DNA from: SIG714 sp964638675
GTDB lineage: Bacteria > Bacillota > Clostridia > Oscillospirales > CAG-272
Assembly (NCBI GenBank): GCA_964638675.1
Contig: CAZXAU010000006.1
Location: 81,661 to 145,660 of the forward strand
Direction: 5' to 3'
Length of the DNA: 64,000 nt
A program made the position numbers and the translations under genes. Of the stretch, positions 33,912-42,423 are shown piece after piece (within the stretch, counting starts at the first letter, position 1; every line of letters starts with the position of its first letter). The notes under the pieces were generated by a model. It made no database searches, was not told the origin of the DNA, and was given only the letters and a program-made list of their open reading frames with translations.

Positions 33912-35063
33912 TCAGCGAATATTGGCTTTTTTCTTCCTGATGAATACAACAACGACAGAGCCGACTATTGCTAGAACAAGAAATGAAACGATAACGATCG
34001 GTACGATCTGAGTCTTACCGACGTCGATCTTGTGATCGTCAATTACATCCGCCCCGGGATTAGATGCAAGTACTTCTTGATCGTTGTCTACGTTCTCAAC
34101 GCCTGTTTCGGTAGGCACAACATCATCAGTCTTTATTGGGTCGTCATTTACCGGTTCATCAGCCTTCACCCAACTGAAGTCATTTTTCCAACCTGTCTTT
34201 GCGAAAAAGTTTTCTGAATTCACATCATATCGGTCAATAATCTCAGCAGGCCAAACAGCAGAAAAATTAATTTTAGTTCCGTCTCCAATATGCTGAAGCT
34301 CATATTCATATGTCTCGCATGACATTGAATATTCTAACATGATATTAAATTCATCTACCGGAAACAAATAATCGCCGTCTTTCATAGATTCGTGATAAAA
34401 ATATATATAATCACCTTTGTCGGTTTTGAAGCAAACAGACCATCCGTACAAATAATCCGGTTTTGGAGACTCAATTATATATACACCCTCAACTTTGATT
34501 TCTTCGTCAATGCATTTTATAATTCTGTCGTCTAAAGATGCATTCAATACCTTTTCCGGTATATATTCATTCAGTTTTTCAGAATCAATATTACCATATA
34601 AATCGTATGGATGACGTGTTGAATCAAGGATCCCATCCTCATGCATAGATCCATCATCATCTGCAAAAAAACGTTTTAATTGAAAACTACCGTCTGGTGC
34701 CGTGGCTATAAAAAACTTTTCTATCATTCCCCATTCCCATGCCTGAATCCCTTCGAGCGGTTCGTCTTCGTTGATGCGGACACCATCCAGAATATCTATA
34801 AATTCATCAAATGTTTTATTATATAAGTGCATAACAGAAACGAATCCAAAATACACTATCAAATATTTTGTATCTTCATTAACTTCTATTTTATCAAAAC
34901 ATCCAATATTCTTTAAGGTTTCCTCACTCAAATATAGCGAATCTTCGTTTTTAGTTGTATCCTGTACTGCTTCTCTCAACCCATGAGCAACGACAGGCAA
35001 CGAAAACGTCAATATTGTCGCAATAATAAGAAGAAAGGAAACCACAAATTTTACTCTCGACAT
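33912..35063 (-). CDS. Membrane-anchored surface protein, paralogue B
   Basis: 383 residues, same architecture as paralogue A: signal peptide (about 1-26), extracellular domain (LYLSEETLKNIGCFDKI, DTKYLIVYFGFV, ESPKPDYLYGWSVCFKT, GWKNDFSWVKADEPVN), Asp/Val-rich linker, single transmembrane helix (QIVPIVIVSFLVLAIVGSVV) and basic tail RKKKANIR. No family recognised. It follows the cysteine protease gene on the same strand after 113 bases, with no promoter seen between, so the two are probably one operon. Confidence 0.75.
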   Translation of the reverse strand: MSRVKFVVSFLLIIATILTFSLPVVAHGLREAVQDTTKNEDSLYLSEETLKNIGCFDKIEVNEDTKYLIVYFGFVSVMHLYNKTFDEFIDILDGVRINEDEPLEGIQAWEWGMIEKFFIATAPDGSFQLKRFFADDDGSMHEDGILDSTRHPYDLYGNIDSEKLNEYIPEKVLNASLDDRIIKCIDEEIKVEGVYIIESPKPDYLYGWSVCFKTDKGDYIYFYHESMKDGDYLFPVDEFNIMLEYSMSCETYEYELQHIGDGTKINFSAVWPAEIIDRYDVNSENFFAKTGWKNDFSWVKADEPVNDDPIKTDDVVPTETGVENVDNDQEVLASNPGADVIDDHKIDVGKTQIVPIVIVSFLVLAIVGSVVVVFIRKKKANIR

Positions 35064-35077
35064 AGTTTAAACTCCTC

Positions 35078-35177
35078 AAATTTAAATCTTGTTATGAAAT
35101 TAAGAAAAAATTACGAATTACTTCCTTAAATTTAAATCTTGTTATGAAATTAAGAAAAAATTACGAATTACTTCCTT
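35078..35177. repeat. Perfect 2 x 50-bp tandem duplication
   Basis: The 50-base unit starting AAATTTAAATCTTG occurs at 35078-35127 and again, identical, at 35128-35177, ending on the first base of the protease stop codon. It lies in the protease-paralogue B intercistronic gap. Zero divergence suggests very recent slippage or unequal recombination. Confidence 0.95.
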
Positions 35178-38100
35178 TATGATTGCACAATCGCATATCC
35201 AACCCATTTCTCAGTATCTGGTAATTTTTCTACTTTTATTTTGAGAAAATCTTCATAAGTTTGCACACACTCTACTCCATCAATTGCCTCAACATAATCA
35301 TCCCACGGTTTAGGTTGATCGGTTGGCATAGGATTGTAAGAGATATATCTACGCTGTATAGTTCCATTTTCGTAAACAGTAGTGTATCCTAAAAGAATTA
35401 AAGCATGATTGGTAAATGACATCCCTCCAGGTCCTTTATGAAGCCTTCTATAAACCATAACATGACCATTATCAATCAGTTGGTTCAAAACATTCTGTTC
35501 CAATGTACCACTATCCAATCCTATAACATTTAATTCATTAACCGAAGTGTTTCCGGAAACATAATAATTGATAGCCTTAACCACTTCCGAAAAAGTTCCC
35601 TTTTCGTTAACAATCTCACCCTTAACAGCCAAAACAGCCTGAACCTGATCGCGCTCATCCGGAACTGTAACATAGTGATTCGCAAACATTCTTGCGGTTG
35701 TTGCCCAGCACCATTGACTCCATCTCTGCCCTTCAACCGGGGTTTCGGAACGACATTCAAGTTTCCATTTGTTACGGTTGTTTACCGAAGTGCCCATGCA
35801 TTCAAGCTGAAGCTCTGTACCCTGTGAAGAATTGGGAACACACATGAACTTACCCAAAGCATTCATTGGCTCAAAGAACAATTCGGCATTCTGATTCGTA
35901 TATATTCTCCATGATGCACATGTCGAGCAACTCGGATAGAGCTTCACATTATCGGTCGACACGGAAGCATCAGATATACCTACATATTTTTTATCTCCGT
36001 ATGCCGATTGAATTGAATAGTGCCCCGTCATAATCTCTGAAAAGGTCCATTTTTCAGAAGAGCTTCTCTTATAAGACCACTGTTGAACATATTCCTGAGC
36101 CTGAGGTCCTTGAACATCAAGATAATGTGTAGTTTTTAAATTTCTTAAATGATAGTCCCCTTCGGGTATATTGATTCTTTTAAGCGAGGTCACATAGTAG
36201 TATCCGGAGTCATCTCCATAGCATCCGGCTACGATATAATAATCAGCCCCTGCTTCTAAATTATAGTTCAATCTAAAATTGTTGTGGTCTCCGCCTCCGT
36301 CATCATCTTCGCTTATTTTTTGAAGAGCACTGTTATACAGCCATGCTCTTGAATCCACATCACCGGTACTGTATATCAGATATTCTCCGGAGATCTCGGG
36401 GGTGAATTTGTATACAGTCACACCGGAGACCGAATTGGATGTAAAACGCTGACGTCCAAAATAGAGAGTTGATGTCGTTATATGGCTTGCAGATGATGTC
36501 GGTGATACAGAAACGTTATAACTTCCTATCGGTGTTTTAGAGCAAAATGCAATTAAATAATAAGTTTGGTTTGCTAAGAGATGGTATGCCACACGGAAAT
36601 TCGATGAGCCGGCACTGTCAAGGTCCGATTTGAGAAAGTTTTTCTGTGAATCATACAATATAGCTTCGGGGTCTCCGACATTCGATGAGCTTTCAAATGT
36701 ATAAAAGCCGGTCGCTGAAGGAGTAAATTTAAAGCACTTGTTCGCACCTTGATCGGATATCATAACAGGATAGCTACTGTATAACGACATGACCGTTGCG
36801 TTTTCATAGTCAACACCAATAGATGAATCATAAGTCATTACCACATACGGGCGATTATCCGCATTGGTGCATTCCGAGGAATCAAAGCTCTTACTGTTAC
36901 CTGTCTCATTCTCATTAGTCATAATGAACCCGGCAGATGCAGAATAAATTTGATTCTTCCATGACTTAACAAGATTTGTTATATCAAAAGCTGTCCATTG
37001 GTTGTTAAACATTGTAGCTCCGTAATTTACCGAAGTGTCGAATGCTCCGACATTATTCCATGTAACAGTGCTTTCTGTCCATGTTGTGTTTTCGGTCAAC
37101 GGATAAAGATTGATAAACTGAGAGCTTCCCCCAGATGACTCTTTTGCATAGAATTTAACATCGGTGATCTGAACTCCCGAAATTGATTTGTACTCATCAG
37201 ACGATGTCAGACCGCTGAGTTTGACAACTGTTCTGCCTATCCCGTAAGTCGATGACGGAGTTCCCATTCGATTGTAAAGGAAGCTTCCGAAATTTCTTGT
37301 TGCATATCCGCTGAAAACCGGCGAATCCTCTATTGCACCTATTCCGTGCGTACTATCTGAAACGGTTATTGACGGATCAATAGTGACAGGGTATACAGTT
37401 TCAGGGTCTGAAAGAAATTCATCGTCAACCTCTACAATAATATTATATTCAGAGGCTGTGGAAACTGACAGTACAGACAAACGCCCTTTGGATGGTTTGC
37501 CCATAGAGTCGTACACGATCACATCACCGAGATGGAAAATCGGGGCAGAATCGAGAGTCTTTGCAAGATAGTATTTGCCTTCGCTTTCGCAAAGATACAA
37601 TCCGTCTGTTTGAAGTGTGAACGAATATCTGGCATCGGGTGTATATGATGCAAGTATGATATCCTCTTTTATACCCGAAAGCAAAGGGGTATATCTGACA
37701 TCGGTATTTTCTCCGAATAACTTGCTGTATACGATCGAGTTCTCAATTTTCGTGACTTTTTTCGTAACCTTGTCGGATAAGCTCATATCGCTTAAATTTT
37801 TGTTACTCGCCGCATCCCGTGTATTCGGAATCAATTTTATTGAATATCCGGAATAATCAAGGGTGATACCGTCTGTAATCTTATTTGGTAAAGTCAATCC
37901 GATATCGCTTTTGACGATTCCGTAACCGTTTGACTTCTCGATCAACGAAATATCTTTTTCTGCTACTTCGCCGTCACCGTTTATGAATTTCACCTGTTGA
38001 TCAAGATAGTATATTGTTGTTGTGCCATCTGTGTTTCTGAATGCATAGCTGCTTAGGCTCTCAAGTTCCGGAAGACGGTAAAGATGATTTTTTGATTCAA

Positions 38101-38323
38101 ATTCTTGCTTGTCGACATACTGCAATATGTTGCAACTTTCAAGACAATCAGCAAGTGATTCCCGATCTAACTCATTTTCAAGTAGCTCTTCTGAAAGATC
38201 CTTTAAAGAAGAAGAAGAAGAAGAATCCTGCAATGATTTTCCCTGCACTGAAAATCCCATCAAAGCAGGCAACAACATGCAAACTGTCAAAATTAATGAT
38301 AGTATTTTTTTATGACTTCTCAT
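35177..38323 (-). CDS. Secreted multidomain papain-like cysteine protease
   Basis: Start ATG 38323 after AAAGGA (the TTG at 38344 is less likely); 1048 residues. Signal peptide (1-25) is followed by a Ser-rich stretch; a DNRLRE-type carbohydrate-module region about 335-495 (NLYPLTENTTWTESTVTWNN, then AFDITNLVKSWKN); two PPC-like beta domains about 505-725; a ricin-type lectin-like trefoil about 725-870 (YHLRNLKTTHYLDVQ, KWTFSEIMTGHYSIQS); and a C-terminal papain-like domain with the catalytic Cys in QRWSQWCWATTARMF, His in FTNHALILLGY and Asn in YISYNPMP, the C39-like/C70 (AvrRpt2) pattern. Likely an exported protease acting on host or dietary glycoprotein, or on its operon partner; the latter is inference. 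Confidence 0.82.
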   Translation of the reverse strand: MRSHKKILSLILTVCMLLPALMGFSVQGKSLQDSSSSSSLKDLSEELLENELDRESLADCLESCNILQYVDKQEFESKNHLYRLPELESLSSYAFRNTDGTTTIYYLDQQVKFINGDGEVAEKDISLIEKSNGYGIVKSDIGLTLPNKITDGITLDYSGYSIKLIPNTRDAASNKNLSDMSLSDKVTKKVTKIENSIVYSKLFGENTDVRYTPLLSGIKEDIILASYTPDARYSFTLQTDGLYLCESEGKYYLAKTLDSAPIFHLGDVIVYDSMGKPSKGRLSVLSVSTASEYNIIVEVDDEFLSDPETVYPVTIDPSITVSDSTHGIGAIEDSPVFSGYATRNFGSFLYNRMGTPSSTYGIGRTVVKLSGLTSSDEYKSISGVQITDVKFYAKESSGGSSQFINLYPLTENTTWTESTVTWNNVGAFDTSVNYGATMFNNQWTAFDITNLVKSWKNQIYSASAGFIMTNENETGNSKSFDSSECTNADNRPYVVMTYDSSIGVDYENATVMSLYSSYPVMISDQGANKCFKFTPSATGFYTFESSSNVGDPEAILYDSQKNFLKSDLDSAGSSNFRVAYHLLANQTYYLIAFCSKTPIGSYNVSVSPTSSASHITTSTLYFGRQRFTSNSVSGVTVYKFTPEISGEYLIYSTGDVDSRAWLYNSALQKISEDDDGGGDHNNFRLNYNLEAGADYYIVAGCYGDDSGYYYVTSLKRINIPEGDYHLRNLKTTHYLDVQGPQAQEYVQQWSYKRSSSEKWTFSEIMTGHYSIQSAYGDKKYVGISDASVSTDNVKLYPSCSTCASWRIYTNQNAELFFEPMNALGKFMCVPNSSQGTELQLECMGTSVNNRNKWKLECRSETPVEGQRWSQWCWATTARMFANHYVTVPDERDQVQAVLAVKGEIVNEKGTFSEVVKAINYYVSGNTSVNELNVIGLDSGTLEQNVLNQLIDNGHVMVYRRLHKGPGGMSFTNHALILLGYTTVYENGTIQRRYISYNPMPTDQPKPWDDYVEAIDGVECVQTYEDFLKIKVEKLPDTEKWVGYAIVQS

Positions 38324-38391
38324 ATAGTATTCCTTTTCTCTCAAATTGAACTTAACTGTAGTTGCGGTATATGCGATAAATACAAATCACA

Positions 38392-38451
38392 TCAAAAATA
38401 AAAAAATGCGCAGTCGTAGCATGGGTCAACCATGCTTATAAAATTCCACAT
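38392..38451 (-). CDS. Leader peptide, copy 2 (19 residues)
   Basis: ATG at 38451 encodes MWNFISMVDPCYDCAFFYF and stops at TGA. Upstream AAGGAT and GGATGTGAT can serve as the ribosome site. It lies about 38 bases after the predicted RNA start and 69 bases before the protease ATG. Hydrophobic, two Cys, no signal peptide. Within the RNA, GCATGG/CCATGC forms a hairpin over codons 6-11. Confidence 0.55.
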   Translation of the reverse strand: MWNFISMVDPCYDCAFFYF

Positions 38452-38495
38452 ATGAAATCACATCCAATCCTTGAATATTCAATGCTTGCATTCAA

Positions 38496-38524
38496 AATAT
38501 AACACAAAAATTACTATTTGTCAA
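38496..38524 (-). promoter_or_regulatory. Promoter of leader peptide 2 and the protease operon
   Basis: Minus strand TTGACA, 17 bases, TATATT; homologous in position and downstream leader to the promoter at 33684. Confidence 0.82.
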
Positions 38525-38763
38525 GCGATTTTAAGATTTTTTTTAAAAAAATTGCAAATTTTACATCGATTTGCCGTTGTTTTTTATCAAAAAGCATTAT
38601 TGAAACATAAAAATATATAATTTTTCTTCCTAATCTTTTCTTTTTCATATTCCATATTTGTTATTTTATGGTATATTGGACAAACTTCATTTATCTGTTA
38701 TGTGTAAATAACTGTTATAATAGAGTATATGATCTCCTGCCATTGAATATATGTTGCATTCAT

Positions 38764-38816
38764 AAAAATCCCAAAGTTCTGCCCGTTAATCTCAGGAAAC
38801 CTTGGGATTTAATTTT
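38764..38816 (-). terminator. Terminator of the acyltransferase unit (duplicated sequence)
   Basis: AAATCCCAAAG/CCTTGGGATTT, a near copy of the terminator at 33774. Between here and the promoter at 38524 the DNA is very A/T-rich and I see no gene. Confidence 0.75.
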
Positions 38817-38907
38817 AAGATCTTATTATAATGATTACATGTGAAAGCATGTTGAAATATAAAATTTATCTCTCAATTGTCATAAATCATTTTAACATAC
38901 TTATATG

Positions 38908-40206
38908 TTATTCAGGGTCAGCATTTGAAGGTGAAGCTCCTGATTGATTCTTCTTACAGATCTTATAAAGCTCCTCGGCGGCTAATCTCGCTTTTGTGAC
39001 GACTCCGTTTTTGTCCGGAAAGCAATAATAGAGTATATCATTGTTTCCTATACATATCATATCGCCGAGCTCATACCAGTAGTAATCCGAATAAAGACTA
39101 TATGAGGCAAGCGGAGATTGCCTGTATTCGAGCTCTCCGCCACAACCGCTCAGATGAAAGCCATTAATATCATGGGTGAGTCTCCCGTCACCGACAAAAT
39201 ATATCGCCTTTCTGTCAACCATTACCCCGATTTTTACATTCACATCGATAAGATACCGACCGCTCAGAATTTCCGATCTGACCGCAGAGCGTTCATCGTC
39301 ATATATAGATGTAACTGTATTGGTCACACCATCCTCATCGACAATACGGCAATATTCATCAACAAACCACTTTTTTCGGCAGGACAGACATGAAAATGAA
39401 GTTCCCTTTCCGAGTGTGCTACCTTCACTGTGGCAGGCAGGACAACGGTATATTATTCTCTCAAGTCCATCGGCTCTGAATTGTTCTTTAACTCTTACAT
39501 CATTCTGAATCTGCCACTCGAAATTATCAAACGTAAAGGCATCATCAAGTATCTTTTCGAGCTCGCTGTCTTCAAGTGTCGCTATCATTTCCTTTGTTAT
39601 TATACACCTGGCATCTGCACTGACTTTGACTTTTCTTTTTTGCAGACAATTGTAGAGAGGATCTCTTGTAAAGGCACCTTCAGTCTTAACCATAACGACC
39701 GGCACGGACAAAATGCGGAGCAGTCTTCCCAGACCTCTCGGAAGCTGTGTTGCTCTTCCGTCGAAGCTGTAGCTCGCCTCCGGGTACATCAGTACAGAGG
39801 TATGAAGATCTTGCAGGGTATATTTCATGTCTTTGATAAGCGTAAAATCCCTTACAAACTTATTGGTCGGAATGCATCCGAGATGCCGCATCAGCCACTC
39901 CTTGCCAACAAATCCGTCACTTGTGCAAACTATGCAATAGGGTTTGTTTTTAAATACCTGCGCCGCAATTTCAAGATCAATAAATGATGAATGATTCATA
40001 AGTATCAGACATGGCTGATACTCTGCTTCCCCGAGGTCAATATTACAGCTGAAACGAGCAGACCGCAGATCGAATGAGCCAAGGGCACGCATAAAAAATC
40101 TGAAGATCGGTGATGGGACAACCGGTTTCTTATGTTCGCTTTTTTTAATCTTCAATACATCCGAATAGCGGAGTTTTTTTGTTTTGATCCTCACTTTTTT
40201 AACCAT
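38908..40206 (-). CDS. PlsC-like acyltransferase with C-terminal zinc ribbon
   Basis: 432 residues. Lysophospholipid-acyltransferase motifs: NHSSFID (HxxxxD, near residue 72), GCIPTNKFVRD near 110, YPEASYSFDGR (in place of FPEGTRS) near 140, and a VPVVMVKTEGAF block near 168. A zinc ribbon follows, CPACHSEG...CLSCRKKW near 258-282, then an uncharacterised C-terminal domain. The fusion is unusual for PlsC. The ATG is inside the end of dispersed element copy 3. Cotranscribed after the YitT gene. Confidence 0.78.
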   Translation of the reverse strand: MVKKVRIKTKKLRYSDVLKIKKSEHKKPVVPSPIFRFFMRALGSFDLRSARFSCNIDLGEAEYQPCLILMNHSSFIDLEIAAQVFKNKPYCIVCTSDGFVGKEWLMRHLGCIPTNKFVRDFTLIKDMKYTLQDLHTSVLMYPEASYSFDGRATQLPRGLGRLLRILSVPVVMVKTEGAFTRDPLYNCLQKRKVKVSADARCIITKEMIATLEDSELEKILDDAFTFDNFEWQIQNDVRVKEQFRADGLERIIYRCPACHSEGSTLGKGTSFSCLSCRKKWFVDEYCRIVDEDGVTNTVTSIYDDERSAVRSEILSGRYLIDVNVKIGVMVDRKAIYFVGDGRLTHDINGFHLSGCGGELEYRQSPLASYSLYSDYYWYELGDMICIGNNDILYYCFPDKNGVVTKARLAAEELYKICKKNQSGASPSNADPE

Positions 40207-40322
40207 GGCTTTCGCATTGCGAAAGCTTCCCTTCCTGCGGAATTGGAGCTGATTTTGCGGAGCAAAATCGCCTTTTCGATGGCGAAAGCCACAAAACGCC
40301 GTTTGAAAGATTTATCTTTCAA
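40191..40322 (-). CDS. Possible small ORF carried by the dispersed element (43 codons)
   Basis: TTG start at 40322 overlapping the YitT gene stop (TTGA), 7-8 bases after GTGAGG; open through 43 codons ending AMRKPWLKK. It overlaps the acyltransferase start by 16 bases. It has the same length to MRKPW as copy 1. Confidence 0.3.
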   Translation of the reverse strand: MKDKSFKRRFVAFAIEKAILLRKISSNSAGREAFAMRKPWLKK

Positions 40323-40335
40323 ACTTTATCCTCAC
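40203..40335 (-). repeat. Dispersed intercistronic element, copy 3
   Basis: 120-base core from TTGAAAG (40322) to CCATGG (40203) plus GTGAGG at 40330-40335. It contains the 11-bp palindrome GTTTGAAAGAT/ATCTTTCAAAC, hairpin GATTTTGC-TCC-GCAAAATC, and GCTTTCGCA/TGCGAAAGC. The upstream gene's stop codon and the downstream gene's start codon both lie within it. AAAAAGTGAGGAT occurs on both sides (ends of the two flanking genes). Confidence 0.88.
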
Positions 40336-40969
40336 TTTTTGTATTGTGTTTGTCATCTTTTTTTGAAACAAGGCCTATCAGCTGCCCTGACAAAATGACC
40401 GTTATTACTGAGAATATGAGTTCCTGCCAACGGATATATGTTACACTCAAAAGAATTACAAGGAAATCGCTTATTATGTAGATTATACGTATATCCTTTG
40501 AAAACAGCTTTGAAAAGCTCATTGCAATTGCATCATCGCCTGTCGGAGCGCCGCCTGCACGCACGCAAAGACCTACACCGACACCGACGAAAAGTGCACC
40601 GACAAGAGCTGCGAGAAGCGGCATTTCCGCAATATCGGGGTATACTCTCGGGAATTGCTCAAGTATATAATAGAATACCGAATAAAAGAACGCTGAAAAG
40701 GAAGAATACACGATAAAGCTCTTTCCCAATGCTTTGAAGCCGATAAGATAACATATAGCTGTCAGCACAAAATTTGAGATAGAGGGGGATATCGATAAAT
40801 AATGCTCGATGAAAAGTGTAAGACCGATTACTCCGCCCTCGCTAACCGGGCTGATCGAGTGGATATTGTATATTCCAAAAGCAAGAATAAAGCTTCCAGA
40901 CAATATGAGCAACAAATTAATTAAAATTTCCCTTTTTTTAATTTTATTCATTTTCATTTTTTCACTCAA
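40319..40969 (-). CDS. YitT family membrane protein
   Basis: 216 residues with about five transmembrane helices (first at 14-36). GGVIGLTLFIEH near 45 and GAPTGDDAIAMSFSK near 136 are the YitT/DUF161 signatures. It lacks the C-terminal DUF2179 domain, so it is the short form. Function of the family is unknown. The last two codons and stop come from the dispersed element. Confidence 0.85.
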   Translation of the reverse strand: MSEKMKMNKIKKREILINLLLILSGSFILAFGIYNIHSISPVSEGGVIGLTLFIEHYLSISPSISNFVLTAICYLIGFKALGKSFIVYSSFSAFFYSVFYYILEQFPRVYPDIAEMPLLAALVGALFVGVGVGLCVRAGGAPTGDDAIAMSFSKLFSKDIRIIYIISDFLVILLSVTYIRWQELIFSVITVILSGQLIGLVSKKDDKHNTKSEDKV

Positions 40970-41324
40970 ACATTAATTTAAATATAAGAAAATTGCAACC
41001 GCAGATATGACCGTACATCTTATCTGAAATCTTCAATAATCTTTTTTAAATTGAATTCCTAATATAAACAGCCGTCAAGCACTGAAAACTGAAATAAGAC
41101 GTATCACTCAGACGGTCGGAATCTGTTTAATAAGGCGTGGGCGTGTTTCAAATATGATTGCGTCCGACAAGTTCCTGATAGACTATATATTAAAATGACT
41201 TTATCCAAACTCCCAATTCGCTTTCGTGTTCCCAATGTATCTAAACTTCGGGCCGTGAAAATCCATAAATCCATGTTCTTAGGATAATTTGTAGATTTAC
41301 TCAGCAAACCGGAAGTCATATCTC

Positions 41325-41672
41325 TTACCAGCGCAACTCACACTTACCGGTGGCACCCTCAAATTCCCAACGTAAATAGTACCTTTTTTTTGCATCTAAA
41401 TCTATTTTACTAGTAGGAGACTGTCGGTTCAACTTCATTAACAGTTCCTTCTTTGCATCCAACAGAATTACCTCTGCATCTCCCTTGGATAGTTGCGTAT
41501 CAAGGATAAATTCATATGTTCTGCTTTCAGAAAACCTTCCCATATGCTTGACCCAGCCAGTGCAAGAGCCCAAAGTTACTCTATCTGCATCTCGGCAGGG
41601 GCGAAAAACAAATATAATTGCAACGACACTTTTCGATACTGCAATACTCCGAAAATATTGCCATATATTCAA
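41325..41672 (-). CDS. Small exported beta-sandwich protein, uncertain N-terminus
   Basis: About 115 residues from a TTG start after GGAGGACAGGACA. Residues 16-30 are hydrophobic and end in a Cys (VFRPC), so a degenerate lipoprotein signal is possible. The C-terminal half (YEFILDTQLSKGDAEVILLD, KRYYLRWEFEGATGKCELRW) has the strand pattern of small secreted clostridial lipoproteins. The interval 40970-41324 beside it contains only a weak 71-codon frame (41104-41319) that I do not trust. Confidence 0.45.
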   Translation of the reverse strand: MNIWQYFRSIAVSKSVVAIIFVFRPCRDADRVTLGSCTGWVKHMGRFSESRTYEFILDTQLSKGDAEVILLDAKKELLMKLNRQSPTSKIDLDAKKRYYLRWEFEGATGKCELRW

Positions 41673-41806
41673 TGTCCTGTCCTCCAATAAAAATCAAATT
41701 CCGATTTGTATTATAACTATACCGCAAGACGTACAATTTCAAAAGCAGAATTTTTATTCAGTGTATTCAGTCGGGAACACAAGGTAAAATTGGTACTATC
41801 TAAATT

Positions 41807-41835
41807 AAAAAACCTCGTCACAGACGAGGTTTTTC
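41807..41835 (-). terminator. Terminator of the tRNA-Gly-Arg-His cluster
   Basis: ACCTCGTC-ACA-GACGAGGT stem with T-run on the minus strand, directly after tRNA-His. Confidence 0.9.
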
Positions 41836-41836
41836 G

Positions 41837-41914
41837 TGGGGTGAGATATGGGACTCGAACCCACGACCTCCAGGGCCACAACCTAGCACTCTAACCAACT
41901 GAGCTAATCCCACC
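41837..41914 (-). tRNA. tRNA-His (anticodon GUG)
   Basis: Acceptor GTGGGAT/ATCTCAC (one G-U pair), the His-specific extra G at -1 opposite discriminator C, anticodon loop with GTG, T-arm GTGGG-TTCGAGT-CCCAT and encoded CCA. Confidence 0.96.
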
Positions 41915-41940
41915 ATATGTATATTAAATTTAAAAAAGAA

Positions 41941-42017
41941 TGGCGTGCCCTGGGGGATTCGAACCCTCGACCTACTGCTTAGAAGGCAGTTGCTCTATCC
42001 TGCTGAGCTAAGGGCAC
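41941..42017 (-). tRNA. tRNA-Arg (anticodon UCU)
   Basis: Acceptor GTGCCCT/AGGGCAC, anticodon loop CTTCTAA, T-arm GAGGG-TTCGAAT-CCCCC, discriminator G and encoded CCA. Confidence 0.97.
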
Positions 42018-42057
42018 ATAAACAATCGCACGCCGTTGTAGGCGTGCAAATGTTTAA

Positions 42058-42131
<74 letters not shown>

Positions 42132-42149
42132 ATCGTTTATTGCTCATAT

Positions 42150-42178
42150 ATAATATCACAAACTTTCCCGTTTGTCAA
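42150..42178 (-). promoter_or_regulatory. Promoter of the tRNA cluster
   Basis: Minus strand TTGACA, 17 bases ending TGA, TATTAT, about 20 bases before tRNA-Gly. Confidence 0.85.
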
Positions 42179-42314
42179 TAGCTTTTTGAAATTTTTTTCA
42201 ATTTTTTTCTAAGTTTTTTTCTCGTCCGAAATGCAACGGATAACCCGCATAAAAGTACTGAAAAAAGCGATCTCAAGCAGGTAAAAAATCGGAAAAACGA
42301 AAGCATTCATCAAC

Positions 42315-42354
42315 CCGACATGAGACTGTCAGATCGTGACAGCCTCATTCGGGT
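42315..42354 (-). terminator. Probable terminator of pckG
   Basis: Large hairpin CCCGA-ATGAG-CTGTCA/TGACAG-CTCAT-CGGG with two single mismatches and a 5-base loop. No strong T-run follows, so termination is less certain than the fold. Confidence 0.55.
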
Positions 42355-42423
42355 AGAAAGCTTTATCAGATACGTTTAATCATAATCGATCAAACAGCAT
42401 CAAATAAGCAATTTTTTTGAATC

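Noticed and set aside
41104..41319. 71-codon minus-strand frame after the small exported protein
   Set aside because: Composition and lack of a convincing start make it unlikely; mentioned only as part of an unexplained region.
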